Position numbers and translations under genes: made by a program
In this document: positions 35,201-42,895 of the stretch, piece after piece
How the letters are laid out: every line of letters starts with the position of its first letter
Numbering within the stretch: the stretch's first letter is position 1
Notes under the pieces: generated by a model
The model's database searches: none
Told to the model about the DNA's origin: nothing
The model's input: only the letters and a program-made list of their open reading frames with translations
Origin: Microbacterium sp. 4R-513
GTDB lineage: Bacteria; Actinomycetota; Actinomycetes; Actinomycetales; Microbacteriaceae
Direction: 5' to 3'
NCBI RefSeq assembly: GCF_011046485.1
Contig: NZ_CP049256.1
Coordinates: 1,612,001 to 1,676,000, forward strand
DNA: 64,000 nt

Positions 35201-36066
35201 ACACGCAGAACCCCGCCGATCTCGCGCTGTGGCTCGACCGAGTCGAGGCGGGCAACCTCTACGTCAACCGCGGCATCACGGGCGCCATCGTCCAGCGGCA
35301 GCCGTTCGGCGGCTGGAAGCGCTCGTCGGTCGGCGCCGGCGCCAAGGCGGGCGGCCCGAACTACCTCATCGGCCTCGGCTCCTGGCGTGCCACGAGCGGT
35401 TCACCGACGTCGAAGACGCTGCACCTCCGCGGCCTCGACTCGCGCATCACCGACATCATCGAGGCCGCGCAGCCGTCGCTCGATTTCGAGGCCTTCGAAT
35501 GGCTGCGGCGCGCGGCGCTGTCGGATGCGATCTCGTGGGACCGCGAGTTCGGGCAGGTCAGGGACGTGTCGCACCTCGGCATCGAGCGCAACCTCTTCCG
35601 CTACCGTCCGATCTCGCAGGTCGCGATCCGGGCGACGAAGGATGCCTCGTGGCAGGCGCTCCTGCGTGTCGCCCTCGCCGGGATCCGGTCCGGCGCGGGG
35701 CTCACGATCAGCGCGCCGGTCGGCCTCCCCGGCGCGGTGCGCCGCGCGCTCGCCGACCAGCACGTGCCCGTGTTCGTCGAGACCGACGAGCAGTGGCTCG
35801 AGCGGATGACGCAGCACGAGGAGGACGGTGAGGGGCACGCGCCGCGCCCCGCGCGGGTGCGGCTCGTGGGCTCTTCGGAGTCCGTCGCCGCCCTGCACCG
35901 CGTGCTCGCTGCGGCGGTCGACGGCGACCCCGACATCGCGGTCTACGACAACGAGGTGACGACCGCCGGGCGCCTCGAGCTCCTGCCCTTCCTGCACGAG
36001 CAGTCGGTCACGATCACGGCCCACCGCTTCGGTAACCCCGACCACTGGAGCGACGAGGTCATCTGA
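32218..36066 (+). CDS. putA: Bifunctional proline dehydrogenase / glutamate-semialdehyde dehydrogenase PutA
   Basis: A 1,282-residue enzyme that oxidises proline to glutamate. Residues 1-490 are the FAD-dependent proline dehydrogenase barrel (YVSVKVSAIAS, VKLVKGANLAMER-like segment, and YLVRRLEENAS binding the FAD end). Residues 560-1050 are the aldehyde dehydrogenase, with VTPPWNFPVAIPAGG, Glu827 in LLAETSGKNAM and the nucleophile Cys861 in GHAGQKCSAASLAI. The last 200 residues form an extra ALDH-superfamily-like region. No N-terminal DNA-binding domain is seen, so it is not the self-regulating type. It carries one TTCGACAGGCTCAG element. DDAH-like and RocD genes follow. Confidence 0.95.
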   Translation: MVTDPYQGDTGLTSPGDDLAARAVELAQRWIAESAQVDVDPSAERLAGVLKDPNGLPFTIGFVDGVMRPESLSAAASNLSRVAPLVPDFLPWYLRGAVRVGGTVAPVLPSPVVPIARRVLREMVGHLVVDARPDKLGPAIAKLRESGARLNLNLLGEAVLGEGEALRRLEGIHELVRRPDVDYVSVKVSAIASHISMWAFDEVVDKVVERLLPLYLTAAGDPSTGSVQAASQGSATFINLDMEEYRDLDLTIAVFTRILADPRLRDLEAGIVLQAYLPDALGALDRLTSWAKARVEAGGARIKVRLVKGANLAMERVDAVMHGWSLATYDSKLDSDANYVRCLDAALTPENTAAVRIGVAGHNLFDIAYAWLLAGERGIRGDSAGSGKAIAAPPGSPSIEFEMLLGMAQGQVEAVAREVGHVLLYVPVVRPDEFDVAISYLVRRLEENASSDNFLSAAFDLADDPNMFARERDRFLASLERAADPALRTGPNRRQDRKGAPRPAPEGGSEGTRASGRILLRDAGPAEEDGLTQAVIGIARSAASDADLGDTHPLEQSVESQLFGGQAFVETAVFSRRETALRAAGAPGFRNASDSDPALPGNREWARGILSRVDVSTAGDATIDAARVSDSETLQAIVARVRDGAAAWGGKPAVDRSAVLIAAARALEARRGELIEVAASETGKVFAEADVEVSEAVDFANYYAATARELDRVSGAVFVPARLTVVTPPWNFPVAIPAGGVLAALAAGSGVVFKPAPQARRCAAVVAEALWEAGVPRDVLALVDIDEGELGQELLSHSDVDRVILTGSWETAALFRSWRPELPLLAETSGKNAMIVMPSADLDLAASDLIKSAFGHAGQKCSAASLAILVGPVGRSKRFARQLVDAATSLRVGPPSDPLAEVGPVIEVPQGKLAWALTTLEDEEEWLVEPRRLDFGPETAGRFWTPGIRTGVQPGSRFHREEFFGPVLGIMHASSLAHAIELQNAVAYGLTAGLYTQNPADLALWLDRVEAGNLYVNRGITGAIVQRQPFGGWKRSSVGAGAKAGGPNYLIGLGSWRATSGSPTSKTLHLRGLDSRITDIIEAAQPSLDFEAFEWLRRAALSDAISWDREFGQVRDVSHLGIERNLFRYRPISQVAIRATKDASWQALLRVALAGIRSGAGLTISAPVGLPGAVRRALADQHVPVFVETDEQWLERMTQHEEDGEGHAPRPARVRLVGSSESVAALHRVLAAAVDGDPDIAVYDNEVTTAGRLELLPFLHEQSVTITAHRFGNPDHWSDEVI
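32879..32900 (+). repeat. Divergent TTCGACAAGCTCAG element in putA
   Basis: CCCTTCGACAGGCTCAGTGC reads in frame as DPSTGSVQ within the proline dehydrogenase domain. It differs from the copies at 20851, 21029 and 41869 at a few bases. Confidence 0.6.
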
Positions 36067-36236
36067 CGGCCGCGAGCTCGTCATGAGCGGCGAAGGCGGC
36101 ATCCGTTCGATCAGACAGCGTTCACGGGCGTTTTCCGCACGCCGTGAGACAATGGATGCGGCGTGCCCGTGTTGCCGGCTTCTGCAGCCCCGCCGGGCCT
36201 CTGGACAGCGTCCGCCGCGCCTCCGAAGGAGCATGA
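36067..36236 (+). other. 170-bp gap upstream of the arginine-degradation pair
   Basis: GACAAT at 36148-36153 is a possible -10 box and GAAGGAG (36225-36231) is the Shine-Dalgarno of the next gene. CACGGGCGT with ACGCCGTG around 36123-36146 is an imperfect inverted repeat that could be an operator. Nothing else is clear. Confidence 0.4.
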
Positions 36237-37121
36237 ATGTCCATGCAGAACACCGCGCCCCTCGCGACCGCCTCGGCTGAGAGCACCGCCTCGAGGATCC
36301 AGCAGCATCGCCGCTACCTCATGTGCCGCCCCGAGCACTTCACGGTGAGCTACACGATCAACCCCTGGATGGAGCCCGCGAACCCCACCGACACGGCGCT
36401 CGCCGTGCGCCAGTGGCAGGCGCTCTACGACACGTACCTCCAGCTCGGCCACGAGGTCCAGCTCATCGACCCGCTCGAGGGCCTCCCCGACATGGTCTAC
36501 ACGGCCAACGGCGGCTTCATCATCGACAACGTCGCCTACGGCGCCAAGTTCCGGTTCCAGGAGCGGGTGCCCGAGGGCCCGGCGTTCATGGACTGGTTCC
36601 GCGACAACGGGTTCGAGGTCGTCGAGCCCCGCGAGGTCAACGAGGGCGAGGGAGACTTCCTGCTCGTGGGCGACACGATCCTCGCCGGCACCGGCTTCCG
36701 CTCGACGGGCGACAGCCACCGCGAGATCGGCGAGGTCTTCGGCAAGGAGGTCGTCTCGCTCAAGCTCGTCGACCCGCGCTTTTACCACCTCGACACCGCG
36801 ATCGCCGTGCTCGACCCCGTCGAGGGCGAGGGCGGCGTCGAGCGCGCGAACATCGCGTACCTCGAGCACGCGTTCGACGCCGAGGGCCAGGCGATCCTCG
36901 CCGAGCGCTACCCCGACGCGATCCGCGTGAGCGATGAGGACGGCGCCGTGTTCGGCCTCAACTCCGCCAGCGACGGCCTCAACGTCATCATCTCGCCCCG
37001 CGCGAACGGCTTCGAGGCGCAGCTGCGCGAGCGCGGCTACAACCCGGTGCTCGTCGACCTGTCGGAGCTTCTGCTCGGCGGCGGCGGCATCAAGTGCTGC
37101 ACCCTCGAGCTGCGCCGCTGA
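36237..37121 (+). CDS. DDAH / arginine-dihydrolase-like guanidino hydrolase
   Basis: A 294-residue member of the guanidino-group-modifying superfamily (pentein fold). The catalytic cysteine lies in IKCCTLELRR (Cys287 or Cys288), the catalytic histidine in FYHLDTAIAV (His184), and GEGDFLLVGDTILAG and TGFRSTGDSHREIGE bind the substrate carboxylate. It has MVYTANGGFI (Asn91) where dimethylargininases often have an acidic residue, so it may be an arginine dihydrolase making ornithine. rocD follows 11 bases after the stop, which fits ornithine as the product. Start ATG 36237 behind GAAGGAG. Annotated relatives are usually called dimethylargininase; the dihydrolase idea is inference. Confidence 0.85.
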   Translation: MSMQNTAPLATASAESTASRIQQHRRYLMCRPEHFTVSYTINPWMEPANPTDTALAVRQWQALYDTYLQLGHEVQLIDPLEGLPDMVYTANGGFIIDNVAYGAKFRFQERVPEGPAFMDWFRDNGFEVVEPREVNEGEGDFLLVGDTILAGTGFRSTGDSHREIGEVFGKEVVSLKLVDPRFYHLDTAIAVLDPVEGEGGVERANIAYLEHAFDAEGQAILAERYPDAIRVSDEDGAVFGLNSASDGLNVIISPRANGFEAQLRERGYNPVLVDLSELLLGGGGIKCCTLELRR

Positions 37122-37132
37122 AGGATCGCGCC

Positions 37133-38362
37133 ATGACTCCCTCGCAGAGCCCGACGCTCGACACCTCCACGATCCGCATCATCGGGTCCGAAGAGCACCA
37201 CGTCGCCCACAACTACCACCCGCTGCCCGTCGTGATCGCACGCGGCGAGGGCGCCTGGGTGACGGATGTCGAGGGCAAGCGCTACCTCGACCTGCTCTCG
37301 GCCTACTCGGCCCTGAACTTCGGCCACCGGCATCCCGCCCTCATCGCCGCCGCCGAGGAGCAGCTCGGACGCCTCACGCTCACGAGCCGCGCGTACCACA
37401 ACGACCGGCTCGGCGAGTTCGCGACCGCGCTCGCGCGGCTGTGTAAGAAGGACCTCGTGCTCCCCATGAACACGGGGGCGGAGGCCGTCGAGACGGGCAT
37501 CAAGGTCGCCCGCGCGTGGGCGTACCGGGTCAAGGGCGTCGCGCCGGAGCAGGCGACCATCGTCGTGGCGAACGGCAACTTCCACGGCCGCACGACGACC
37601 ATCGTCGGCTTCAGCGACGACGCGCAGGCGCGCGGGGACTTCGGACCCTTCACGCCCGGGTTCATCAGCGTGCCGTTCGGGGATGCCGAGGCGATCGAAG
37701 CCGCGATCACCCCCGAGACGGCGGCCGTTCTGGTCGAGCCGATCCAGGGCGAGGCGGGCGTCGTCATCCCGCCGGAGGGCTACCTCCGCGCCGTGCGCGA
37801 GATCTGCACGAAGCACGGCGTGCTCTTCATCGCCGACGAGATCCAGTCCGGCCTCGGCCGCGTCGGTGAGACGTTCGCGTGCGACCGCGAGGGCGTCGTG
37901 CCCGACGTGTACCTCCTCGGCAAGGCGCTGGGCGGAGGCATCCTGCCCCTCTCGGCCGTCGTCGCCGACGAGGACGTGCTCGGGGTCATCCGGCCCGGGG
38001 AGCACGGCTCGACGTTCGGCGGCAACCCGCTGGCGTCGGCTGTGGGCGTGCGCGTCGTCGAGATGCTCGAGTCCGGCGAGTTCCAGACCCGCGCCGCGGC
38101 CCTGGGGGAGCACCTCGAGGCGAAGCTCGCCGAGCTCGTCGGCCACGGGGTGACCGGTGTGCGCATCGCGGGGCTGTGGGCCGGCGTCGACATCGATCCG
38201 GCGCGCGGCACGGGCCGCGAGATGGCCGAGCGCCTGCTTGCGCGCGGTGTGCTCGTCAAGGACACGCACGGCCAGACCATCCGCATCGCGCCGCCGCTCG
38301 TCATCCGGGCGACGGAGCTCGACTGGGCCGTCGAGCAGCTGAAGCTCGTCCTCGAGGGCTGA
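37133..38362 (+). CDS. rocD: Ornithine aminotransferase
   Basis: A 409-residue PLP enzyme that converts ornithine and 2-oxoglutarate to glutamate semialdehyde and glutamate. It starts at ATG 37133 behind AAGGAT. Hallmarks of class III aminotransferases are present: SAYSALNFGHRHP, LPMNTGAEAVETGIK (PLP phosphate), IADEIQSGLGRVG with the ring-binding Asp, and LLGKALGGG with Lys264 as the Schiff base. HGSTFGGNPLASAV completes the site. It shares an operon with the guanidino hydrolase; its product is also the second-step substrate of PutA, encoded 1 kb upstream. Confidence 0.95.
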   Translation: MTPSQSPTLDTSTIRIIGSEEHHVAHNYHPLPVVIARGEGAWVTDVEGKRYLDLLSAYSALNFGHRHPALIAAAEEQLGRLTLTSRAYHNDRLGEFATALARLCKKDLVLPMNTGAEAVETGIKVARAWAYRVKGVAPEQATIVVANGNFHGRTTTIVGFSDDAQARGDFGPFTPGFISVPFGDAEAIEAAITPETAAVLVEPIQGEAGVVIPPEGYLRAVREICTKHGVLFIADEIQSGLGRVGETFACDREGVVPDVYLLGKALGGGILPLSAVVADEDVLGVIRPGEHGSTFGGNPLASAVGVRVVEMLESGEFQTRAAALGEHLEAKLAELVGHGVTGVRIAGLWAGVDIDPARGTGREMAERLLARGVLVKDTHGQTIRIAPPLVIRATELDWAVEQLKLVLEG

Positions 38363-38375
38363 CTTCTCGCGCTCG

Positions 38376-38442
38376 CCCGCGGCAATTCGCGGGTGCCACT
38401 GCGGGTGCACCGCCGGCACACGCGCTGATCGCCGCGGGGGAG
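38376..38442. repeat. Hairpin and possible degenerate repeat after rocD
   Basis: CCCGCG (38376-38381) pairs with CGCGGG (38388-38393), a possible terminator between rocD and the convergent molybdopterin enzyme gene. The stretch CCGCGGCA..CGGGTGC ending GCCGCGGGGGAG (38377-38442) loosely resembles the 54-bp repeat units found in two coding genes. Confidence 0.45.
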
Positions 38443-38456
38443 ACGGATGCCGCGAG

Positions 38457-40055
38457 CTACGCGACGGTGACGTTGAGCTGCTGCCAGCCCGTCGCGCCGT
38501 CGGGCTCGGGCCAGGAGTCCTTCTCGGTCTGCGTCTCGCCGTCCACGTTGGTCGCGCGGCAGCGGATGGAGTGCGAGCCCGCGTCGGCGCGCCACGGGAT
38601 CGACCACTGCACCCACGTGTCGTCCGAGATCGCGGTGGCGAGCTGCGCCTCGCGCCAGGGACCGCCGTCGACCTGCACCTCGACCTTCGAGATGCCGACA
38701 TGCTGCTGCCACGCGACCCCCGCGATCACGGTGTCGCCGGGGCTCAGCCCCTGGTTGCGCCGCGGGACGTCGATGCGGGACTGCAGCTTGACGGGGCCCT
38801 TCGCAGACCAGCCGCGGCTCGTCCAGTACGCGCTCGCGCGATCGAAGCGCGTGACCTCGAGCTCGGTCACCCATTTGGTCGCCGACACGTAGCCGTACAG
38901 CCCGGGCACGACCATACGGACGGGGAAGCCGTGCTCGGCCGGCAGGGGCTCGTCGTTCATGCCGACGGCGAGGATCGCGGCGCGGTCGGGCTCCTGCAGC
39001 ACTTCGAGCGGCGTGCCTGCGGTGAACCCGTCGATCGACCGCGAGAGCACCATGTCGGCGTCGGCGGTCGGTCGAGCCCGATCGAGGAGGTGCCGGATGG
39101 GATAGCCGAGCCACTTCGCATTGCCGATCAGATCACCGCCCACGGGGTTCGAGACGCAGGCGAGGGTCGTCCAGCTCTCCTCGAGCGGGAGGCCGAGGAG
39201 CTCGTCCCAGCCGATCTCGACCTCTTGCTCGACGAGCCCGAAGATGCGAAGGCTCCACGTGGCGGGGTCGACCTGCGGCACGATCAGCGCCGTGTCGATG
39301 CGGTAGAAGCTCGCGTTCGGCGTGACGACCTGCGAGACGCCCGTCACATCGAGCTGCGCACCCGCGGGGACCGCCGGCGCCGCGATCGCGGGCTTGGGCA
39401 GGCGCAGGACGCTGCGCACGGCCTCGACCGTCCGCGATCCCGCCTGCAGCGCCGACCCCACGATCGCCGCGAGGACGCCGACCGCCGCCGCGGAACCCGT
39501 CCACACGAGGAAGCGGCGGCGCGCCTCGTCGGCCGGGCCGCCGTCGGCGTCGCCGAACTCGCGGGCCGAGGCGTCGCGGGCCGAGGCATCCCTCCGCGCG
39601 AGCCGCGTCAGGAGTCGCAGCGCGATCGCGGCAGCGACACCGGCCACGAGCGACGGCAGCCACGAGAGGCCGGTGGCCCCTGCCCGCGTCATGGCGAGCA
39701 GCGCCACGCCGACCCCGAGCGCGGTGCAGATCGCGACGCCGAACCACGGGCGACGGAGTTCGAGCATGCCGACGCCCGCCGCAGCGACGAGCAGGACGAG
39801 CCCGATGCCGACGAGCAGGGCGGCCTTGTCGTTCGTGCCGAAGAGCGAGATCGCGGCATCCTTCGCCCATGAGGGCGCGAGGTCGATGAGCACGCCGCCG
39901 ACGACCGAGAAGGGGCTCGACGACGGTGCGGCGATCGCCGCGGCGAGCTCGCCCAGTCCGGCGCCGGCGACGACGGATGCCACGCCCGCGGCCGCGCCGG
40001 CGAGCAGCGAGGGCCTCGGAGCGACGCGGGTCGAGGCGACCGCCTCACGAGTCAT
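38457..40055 (-). CDS. Membrane-anchored molybdopterin-dependent oxidoreductase (sulfite-oxidase family)
   Basis: A 532-residue protein. About six hydrophobic segments fill residues 15-205. The outer part is a sulfite-oxidase-type molybdopterin domain with the molybdenum-binding cysteine in TLACVSNPVGG (Cys300) and GFPVRMVVPGLYGYVSATKWV, followed by an Ig-like dimerisation domain (WQQHVGISKVEVQVDGGPW). Such proteins are common in actinobacteria; the natural substrate is unknown, with sulfite and methionine sulfoxide as candidates. TATGCT six bases before ATG 40055 suggests a leaderless mRNA divergent from the ATP-grasp operon. Confidence 0.9.
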   Translation of the reverse strand: MTREAVASTRVAPRPSLLAGAAAGVASVVAGAGLGELAAAIAAPSSSPFSVVGGVLIDLAPSWAKDAAISLFGTNDKAALLVGIGLVLLVAAAGVGMLELRRPWFGVAICTALGVGVALLAMTRAGATGLSWLPSLVAGVAAAIALRLLTRLARRDASARDASAREFGDADGGPADEARRRFLVWTGSAAAVGVLAAIVGSALQAGSRTVEAVRSVLRLPKPAIAAPAVPAGAQLDVTGVSQVVTPNASFYRIDTALIVPQVDPATWSLRIFGLVEQEVEIGWDELLGLPLEESWTTLACVSNPVGGDLIGNAKWLGYPIRHLLDRARPTADADMVLSRSIDGFTAGTPLEVLQEPDRAAILAVGMNDEPLPAEHGFPVRMVVPGLYGYVSATKWVTELEVTRFDRASAYWTSRGWSAKGPVKLQSRIDVPRRNQGLSPGDTVIAGVAWQQHVGISKVEVQVDGGPWREAQLATAISDDTWVQWSIPWRADAGSHSIRCRATNVDGETQTEKDSWPEPDGATGWQQLNVTVA

Positions 40056-40061
40056 AGCGTG

Positions 40062-40067
40062 AGCATA
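40062..40067 (-). promoter_or_regulatory. -10 box, leaderless start of the molybdopterin enzyme gene
   Basis: TATGCT on the minus strand, six bases upstream of ATG 40055. Confidence 0.5.
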
Positions 40068-40132
40068 CGTCCGTTCCGGGCAGGGCGGACCGGCTCAGCC
40101 GGGTGGAAACACAGCGGCAACACGCCCCCGAC

Positions 40133-40138
40133 TAGGCT
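40133..40138 (+). promoter_or_regulatory. -10 box, leaderless start of the ATP-grasp operon
   Basis: TAGGCT lies six bases before ATG 40145, with no Shine-Dalgarno in between. Confidence 0.55.
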
Positions 40139-40144
40139 TTTCGC

Positions 40145-41959
40145 ATGGGCGATCTGTTCGACGGCTACGGCTCCACTCTGGCGCCGCGCAAGACCGCATC
40201 AGGCACGCCTGCGTTCGACGAGATGTTCGGTTCCCCCGCCCACCCGGGCGCTCCGGTCGAGTCGCGCGACGCCTACCGCGAGCTCTACCAGGCACTCGCG
40301 CAGATGACCCAGGAGGAGCTGCGCGGGCGCACCGATTCGCTCGCCAGCTCGTACCTCGCTCAGGGCGTCACGTTCGACTTCGCCGGCGAGGAGCGTCCGT
40401 TCCCGCTCGACGCGGTGCCCCGCATCATCGAGTACGACGAGTGGTCGCGCATCGAGGCGGGGGTCAAGCAGCGGGTGCACGCGCTCGAGGCCTTCCTCGA
40501 CGACGCGTACGGCCACCAGCACTGCGTGCGCGACGGCGTTCTGCCGGCCGCCCTCATCGCGTCGTCGCAGTACTTCTACCGCCAGGCCTCCGGCATCCAC
40601 TCGGCCAACGGCGTGCGCATCCAGGTGTCGGGCATCGACCTCATCCGCGACGAGCACGGCGAGATGCGCGTGCTCGAAGACAATGTGCGCGTGCCGTCGG
40701 GCGTGAGCTACGTCATCTCGAACCGTCGGGTCATGGCTCAGACGCTTCCCGAGCTCTTCGTCTCGATGCGGGTCCGCCCCGTGGGCGACTACCCGAACAA
40801 GCTCCTCGCCGCGCTGCGGGCGTCCGCCCCGGCGGGCATCGACGACCCGAACGTCGTGGTCCTCACCCCCGGTGTGTACAACTCCGCGTACTTCGAGCAC
40901 ACGCTGCTGGCCCGGCTCATGGGCGTGGAGCTCGTCGAGGGGCGCGATCTGCTCTGCGTCGGCGGCAAGGTCTTCATGCGCACGACCCGGGGGCCTAAGC
41001 GCGTCGACGTCATCTACCGGCGCGTCGACGACGACTACCTCGATCCGCTCCAATTCCGCGCCGACTCGATGCTGGGTGCACCCGGGCTCATGCTCGCCGC
41101 TCGTCTCGGCAACGTCACGATCGCGAACGCCGTCGGCAACGGCGTCGCCGACGACAAGCTCCTCTACACGTACGTCCCCGACCTCATCCGCTACTACCTC
41201 GCGGAAGAGCCGATCCTCAAGAACGTCGACACCTGGCGGCTCGAAGACCCGAACGCGCTCGAAGAGGTGCTCGACCGGCTCGACCAGCTCGTCGTGAAGC
41301 CGGTCGACGGGTCGGGCGGCAAGGGATTGGTCGTGGGACCGGATGCCTCGCCCGCCGAGCTCGAGAAGCTCCGGCAGCGTCTGCTCGCCGACCCGCGCGG
41401 CTGGATCGCGCAGCCCGTCGTCATGCTCTCCACCATTCCGACGCTCGTCGAGGACGGCATGCGCCCCCGCCACGCCGACCTCCGCCCCTTCGCGGTCAAC
41501 GACGGCGAGGATGTCTGGGTGCTCCCCGGCGGCCTCACGCGCGTCGCGCTCCCCGAGGGGCAGCTCGTCGTCAACTCGAGCCAGGGCGGCGGGTCGAAGG
41601 ACACGTGGATCGTCGGCGGCTCAGCGCCGGGGCACGTGGAGTACGGACAGGGGCACGGCCTGCCCGGGCTCGTCGCCGACCAGGCCGCGACCATCACCGC
41701 GGCCATCCCGATCATCTACGACGGGCAGCCGGCGGTCACGCACTCGCCGCAGGATCGTCCGCGCTCGCGCGTCGAGCAGCAGGAGCAGCAGCAGCAGCAA
41801 GGGCCTGCCGGCCAGACGCAGACGATGGGCGGGATGACGCAGACGCAGTCGTTCGGGCGATCGATGTTCGACCCTTCGACAAGCTCAGGGACCGGATCGG
41901 CGTCGGGGACCGGATCGGCGTCGGGGACCGGCGACGGCGTCGGGGAGACGTCATGCTGA
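40145..41959 (+). CDS. Circularly permuted type 2 ATP-grasp protein
   Basis: A 604-residue protein matching the CP_ATPgrasp family: SQYFYRQASGIHSANGVRIQVSGIDLIRDEHGEMRVLEDNVRVPSGVSYVISNRR near the middle, then KPVDGSGGKGLVVG as the glycine-rich ATP loop and AQPVVMLSTIPTL. The fold suggests ATP-dependent peptide-bond or amide ligation. The family is strictly linked to alpha-E and transglutaminase genes, as here. The C-terminal 60 residues are unusual, with a Gln run (QEQQQQQ), a TTCGACAAGCTCAG element (DPSTSSGTG) and SASGTG repeats. It ends in an ATG overlap with the alpha-E gene. The substrate is unknown. Confidence 0.92.
   Translation: MGDLFDGYGSTLAPRKTASGTPAFDEMFGSPAHPGAPVESRDAYRELYQALAQMTQEELRGRTDSLASSYLAQGVTFDFAGEERPFPLDAVPRIIEYDEWSRIEAGVKQRVHALEAFLDDAYGHQHCVRDGVLPAALIASSQYFYRQASGIHSANGVRIQVSGIDLIRDEHGEMRVLEDNVRVPSGVSYVISNRRVMAQTLPELFVSMRVRPVGDYPNKLLAALRASAPAGIDDPNVVVLTPGVYNSAYFEHTLLARLMGVELVEGRDLLCVGGKVFMRTTRGPKRVDVIYRRVDDDYLDPLQFRADSMLGAPGLMLAARLGNVTIANAVGNGVADDKLLYTYVPDLIRYYLAEEPILKNVDTWRLEDPNALEEVLDRLDQLVVKPVDGSGGKGLVVGPDASPAELEKLRQRLLADPRGWIAQPVVMLSTIPTLVEDGMRPRHADLRPFAVNDGEDVWVLPGGLTRVALPEGQLVVNSSQGGGSKDTWIVGGSAPGHVEYGQGHGLPGLVADQAATITAAIPIIYDGQPAVTHSPQDRPRSRVEQQEQQQQQGPAGQTQTMGGMTQTQSFGRSMFDPSTSSGTGSASGTGSASGTGDGVGETSC
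41869..41938 (+). repeat. Dispersed TTCGACAAGCTCAG element followed by an 18-bp tandem repeat
   Basis: CCCTTCGACAAGCTCAGGGA (from 41872) is in frame as FDPSTSSGTG at the end of the ATP-grasp gene. Behind it ACCGGATCGGCGTCGGGG is repeated twice and then partly again, encoding GSASGT units. The element matches those in the cytochrome b gene. Confidence 0.8.
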
Positions 41960-42885
41960 GCCGCATCGCCGAGTCGCTGTTCTGGATCGGCCGCTACATC
42001 GAGCGGTCCGATGGCACCGCCCGCATCCTCGACGTCCACCTCCAGCTGCTCCTCGAAGACCCGTGGATCGACGAAGACACGGCGTGCCGGTCGCTCCTGG
42101 CCGTCATGGGGTCGTTTCCCGCCGCCGAGATCGACAAGGTCACCCGCGAGGACGTGCTCGCGCGCCTCGCCGTCGACCGCGCCAATCCGTCGAGCATCGC
42201 CTACTCGCTCACCGCCGCACGCGAGAACGCTCGTCGCGCCCGCGAGATCGTCAGCACCGAGCTGTGGGAGTGCCTCAACACCACCAACTCGCGGATGCCT
42301 CGCCGGCTCCAGACCGAGAAGGTCCACGAGTTCTTCCAGTGGGTGCGGGAGCGCGCGGCGCTCGCCGTCGGCATCGTCGACTCCTCGACGAGCCGTGACG
42401 AGGCGTGGCAGTTCTTCACGCTGGGCCGCAGCATCGAGCGCGCCGACATGACGGCGCGCATGCTTGCGACCCGGTCGCTCACCGAGGCATCCGGTCCCTC
42501 GTGGACCACGATCCTGCGGTCGTGCGGCGCGTACGAGGCATACCTGCGCACCTATCGAGGCATGCCGAGCGCGAAGAACGCGGCCGAGTTCCTGCTGCTC
42601 GACCGGCTGTTCCCGCGCTCGATCATCTACTCGATCCAGCGCGCCGAGGACTGCATGAGCGCCATCGACCCGCGCGCCGACCGCGTCGGCCACTCGAACA
42701 CGGTGCTGCGGGCGCTCGGGCGCATCCGCAACGACCTGGAGTACCAGCCGATCAGCGACATCCTCGGCGAGCTGCCGCGCCACATGGATCGCGTGCAGAA
42801 GGTGACGCGCGAGGCATCCGAGGCCATCCGCTCGCGGTTCTTCCCGACGCAGGCCGAGCCCAGCTGGATCGGAGAGATTTCATGA
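41953..42885 (+). CDS. Alpha-E domain protein
   Basis: A 310-residue all-helical alpha-E (DUF403) protein. It starts at ATG 41953, overlapping the ATP-grasp stop. It opens MLSRIAESLFWIGRYIERSDGTAR and contains FTLGRSIERADMTARML, the repeated IxRxxER-type signature, with ENARRAREIVSTELWECLN between. It is the invariant partner of the permuted ATP-grasp protein and may position its substrate. The three-gene set with transglutaminase is conserved across bacteria, but its product is unknown. The next gene starts 11 bases on. Confidence 0.93.
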   Translation: MLSRIAESLFWIGRYIERSDGTARILDVHLQLLLEDPWIDEDTACRSLLAVMGSFPAAEIDKVTREDVLARLAVDRANPSSIAYSLTAARENARRAREIVSTELWECLNTTNSRMPRRLQTEKVHEFFQWVRERAALAVGIVDSSTSRDEAWQFFTLGRSIERADMTARMLATRSLTEASGPSWTTILRSCGAYEAYLRTYRGMPSAKNAAEFLLLDRLFPRSIIYSIQRAEDCMSAIDPRADRVGHSNTVLRALGRIRNDLEYQPISDILGELPRHMDRVQKVTREASEAIRSRFFPTQAEPSWIGEIS

Positions 42886-42895
42886 GGTGGCGCGC

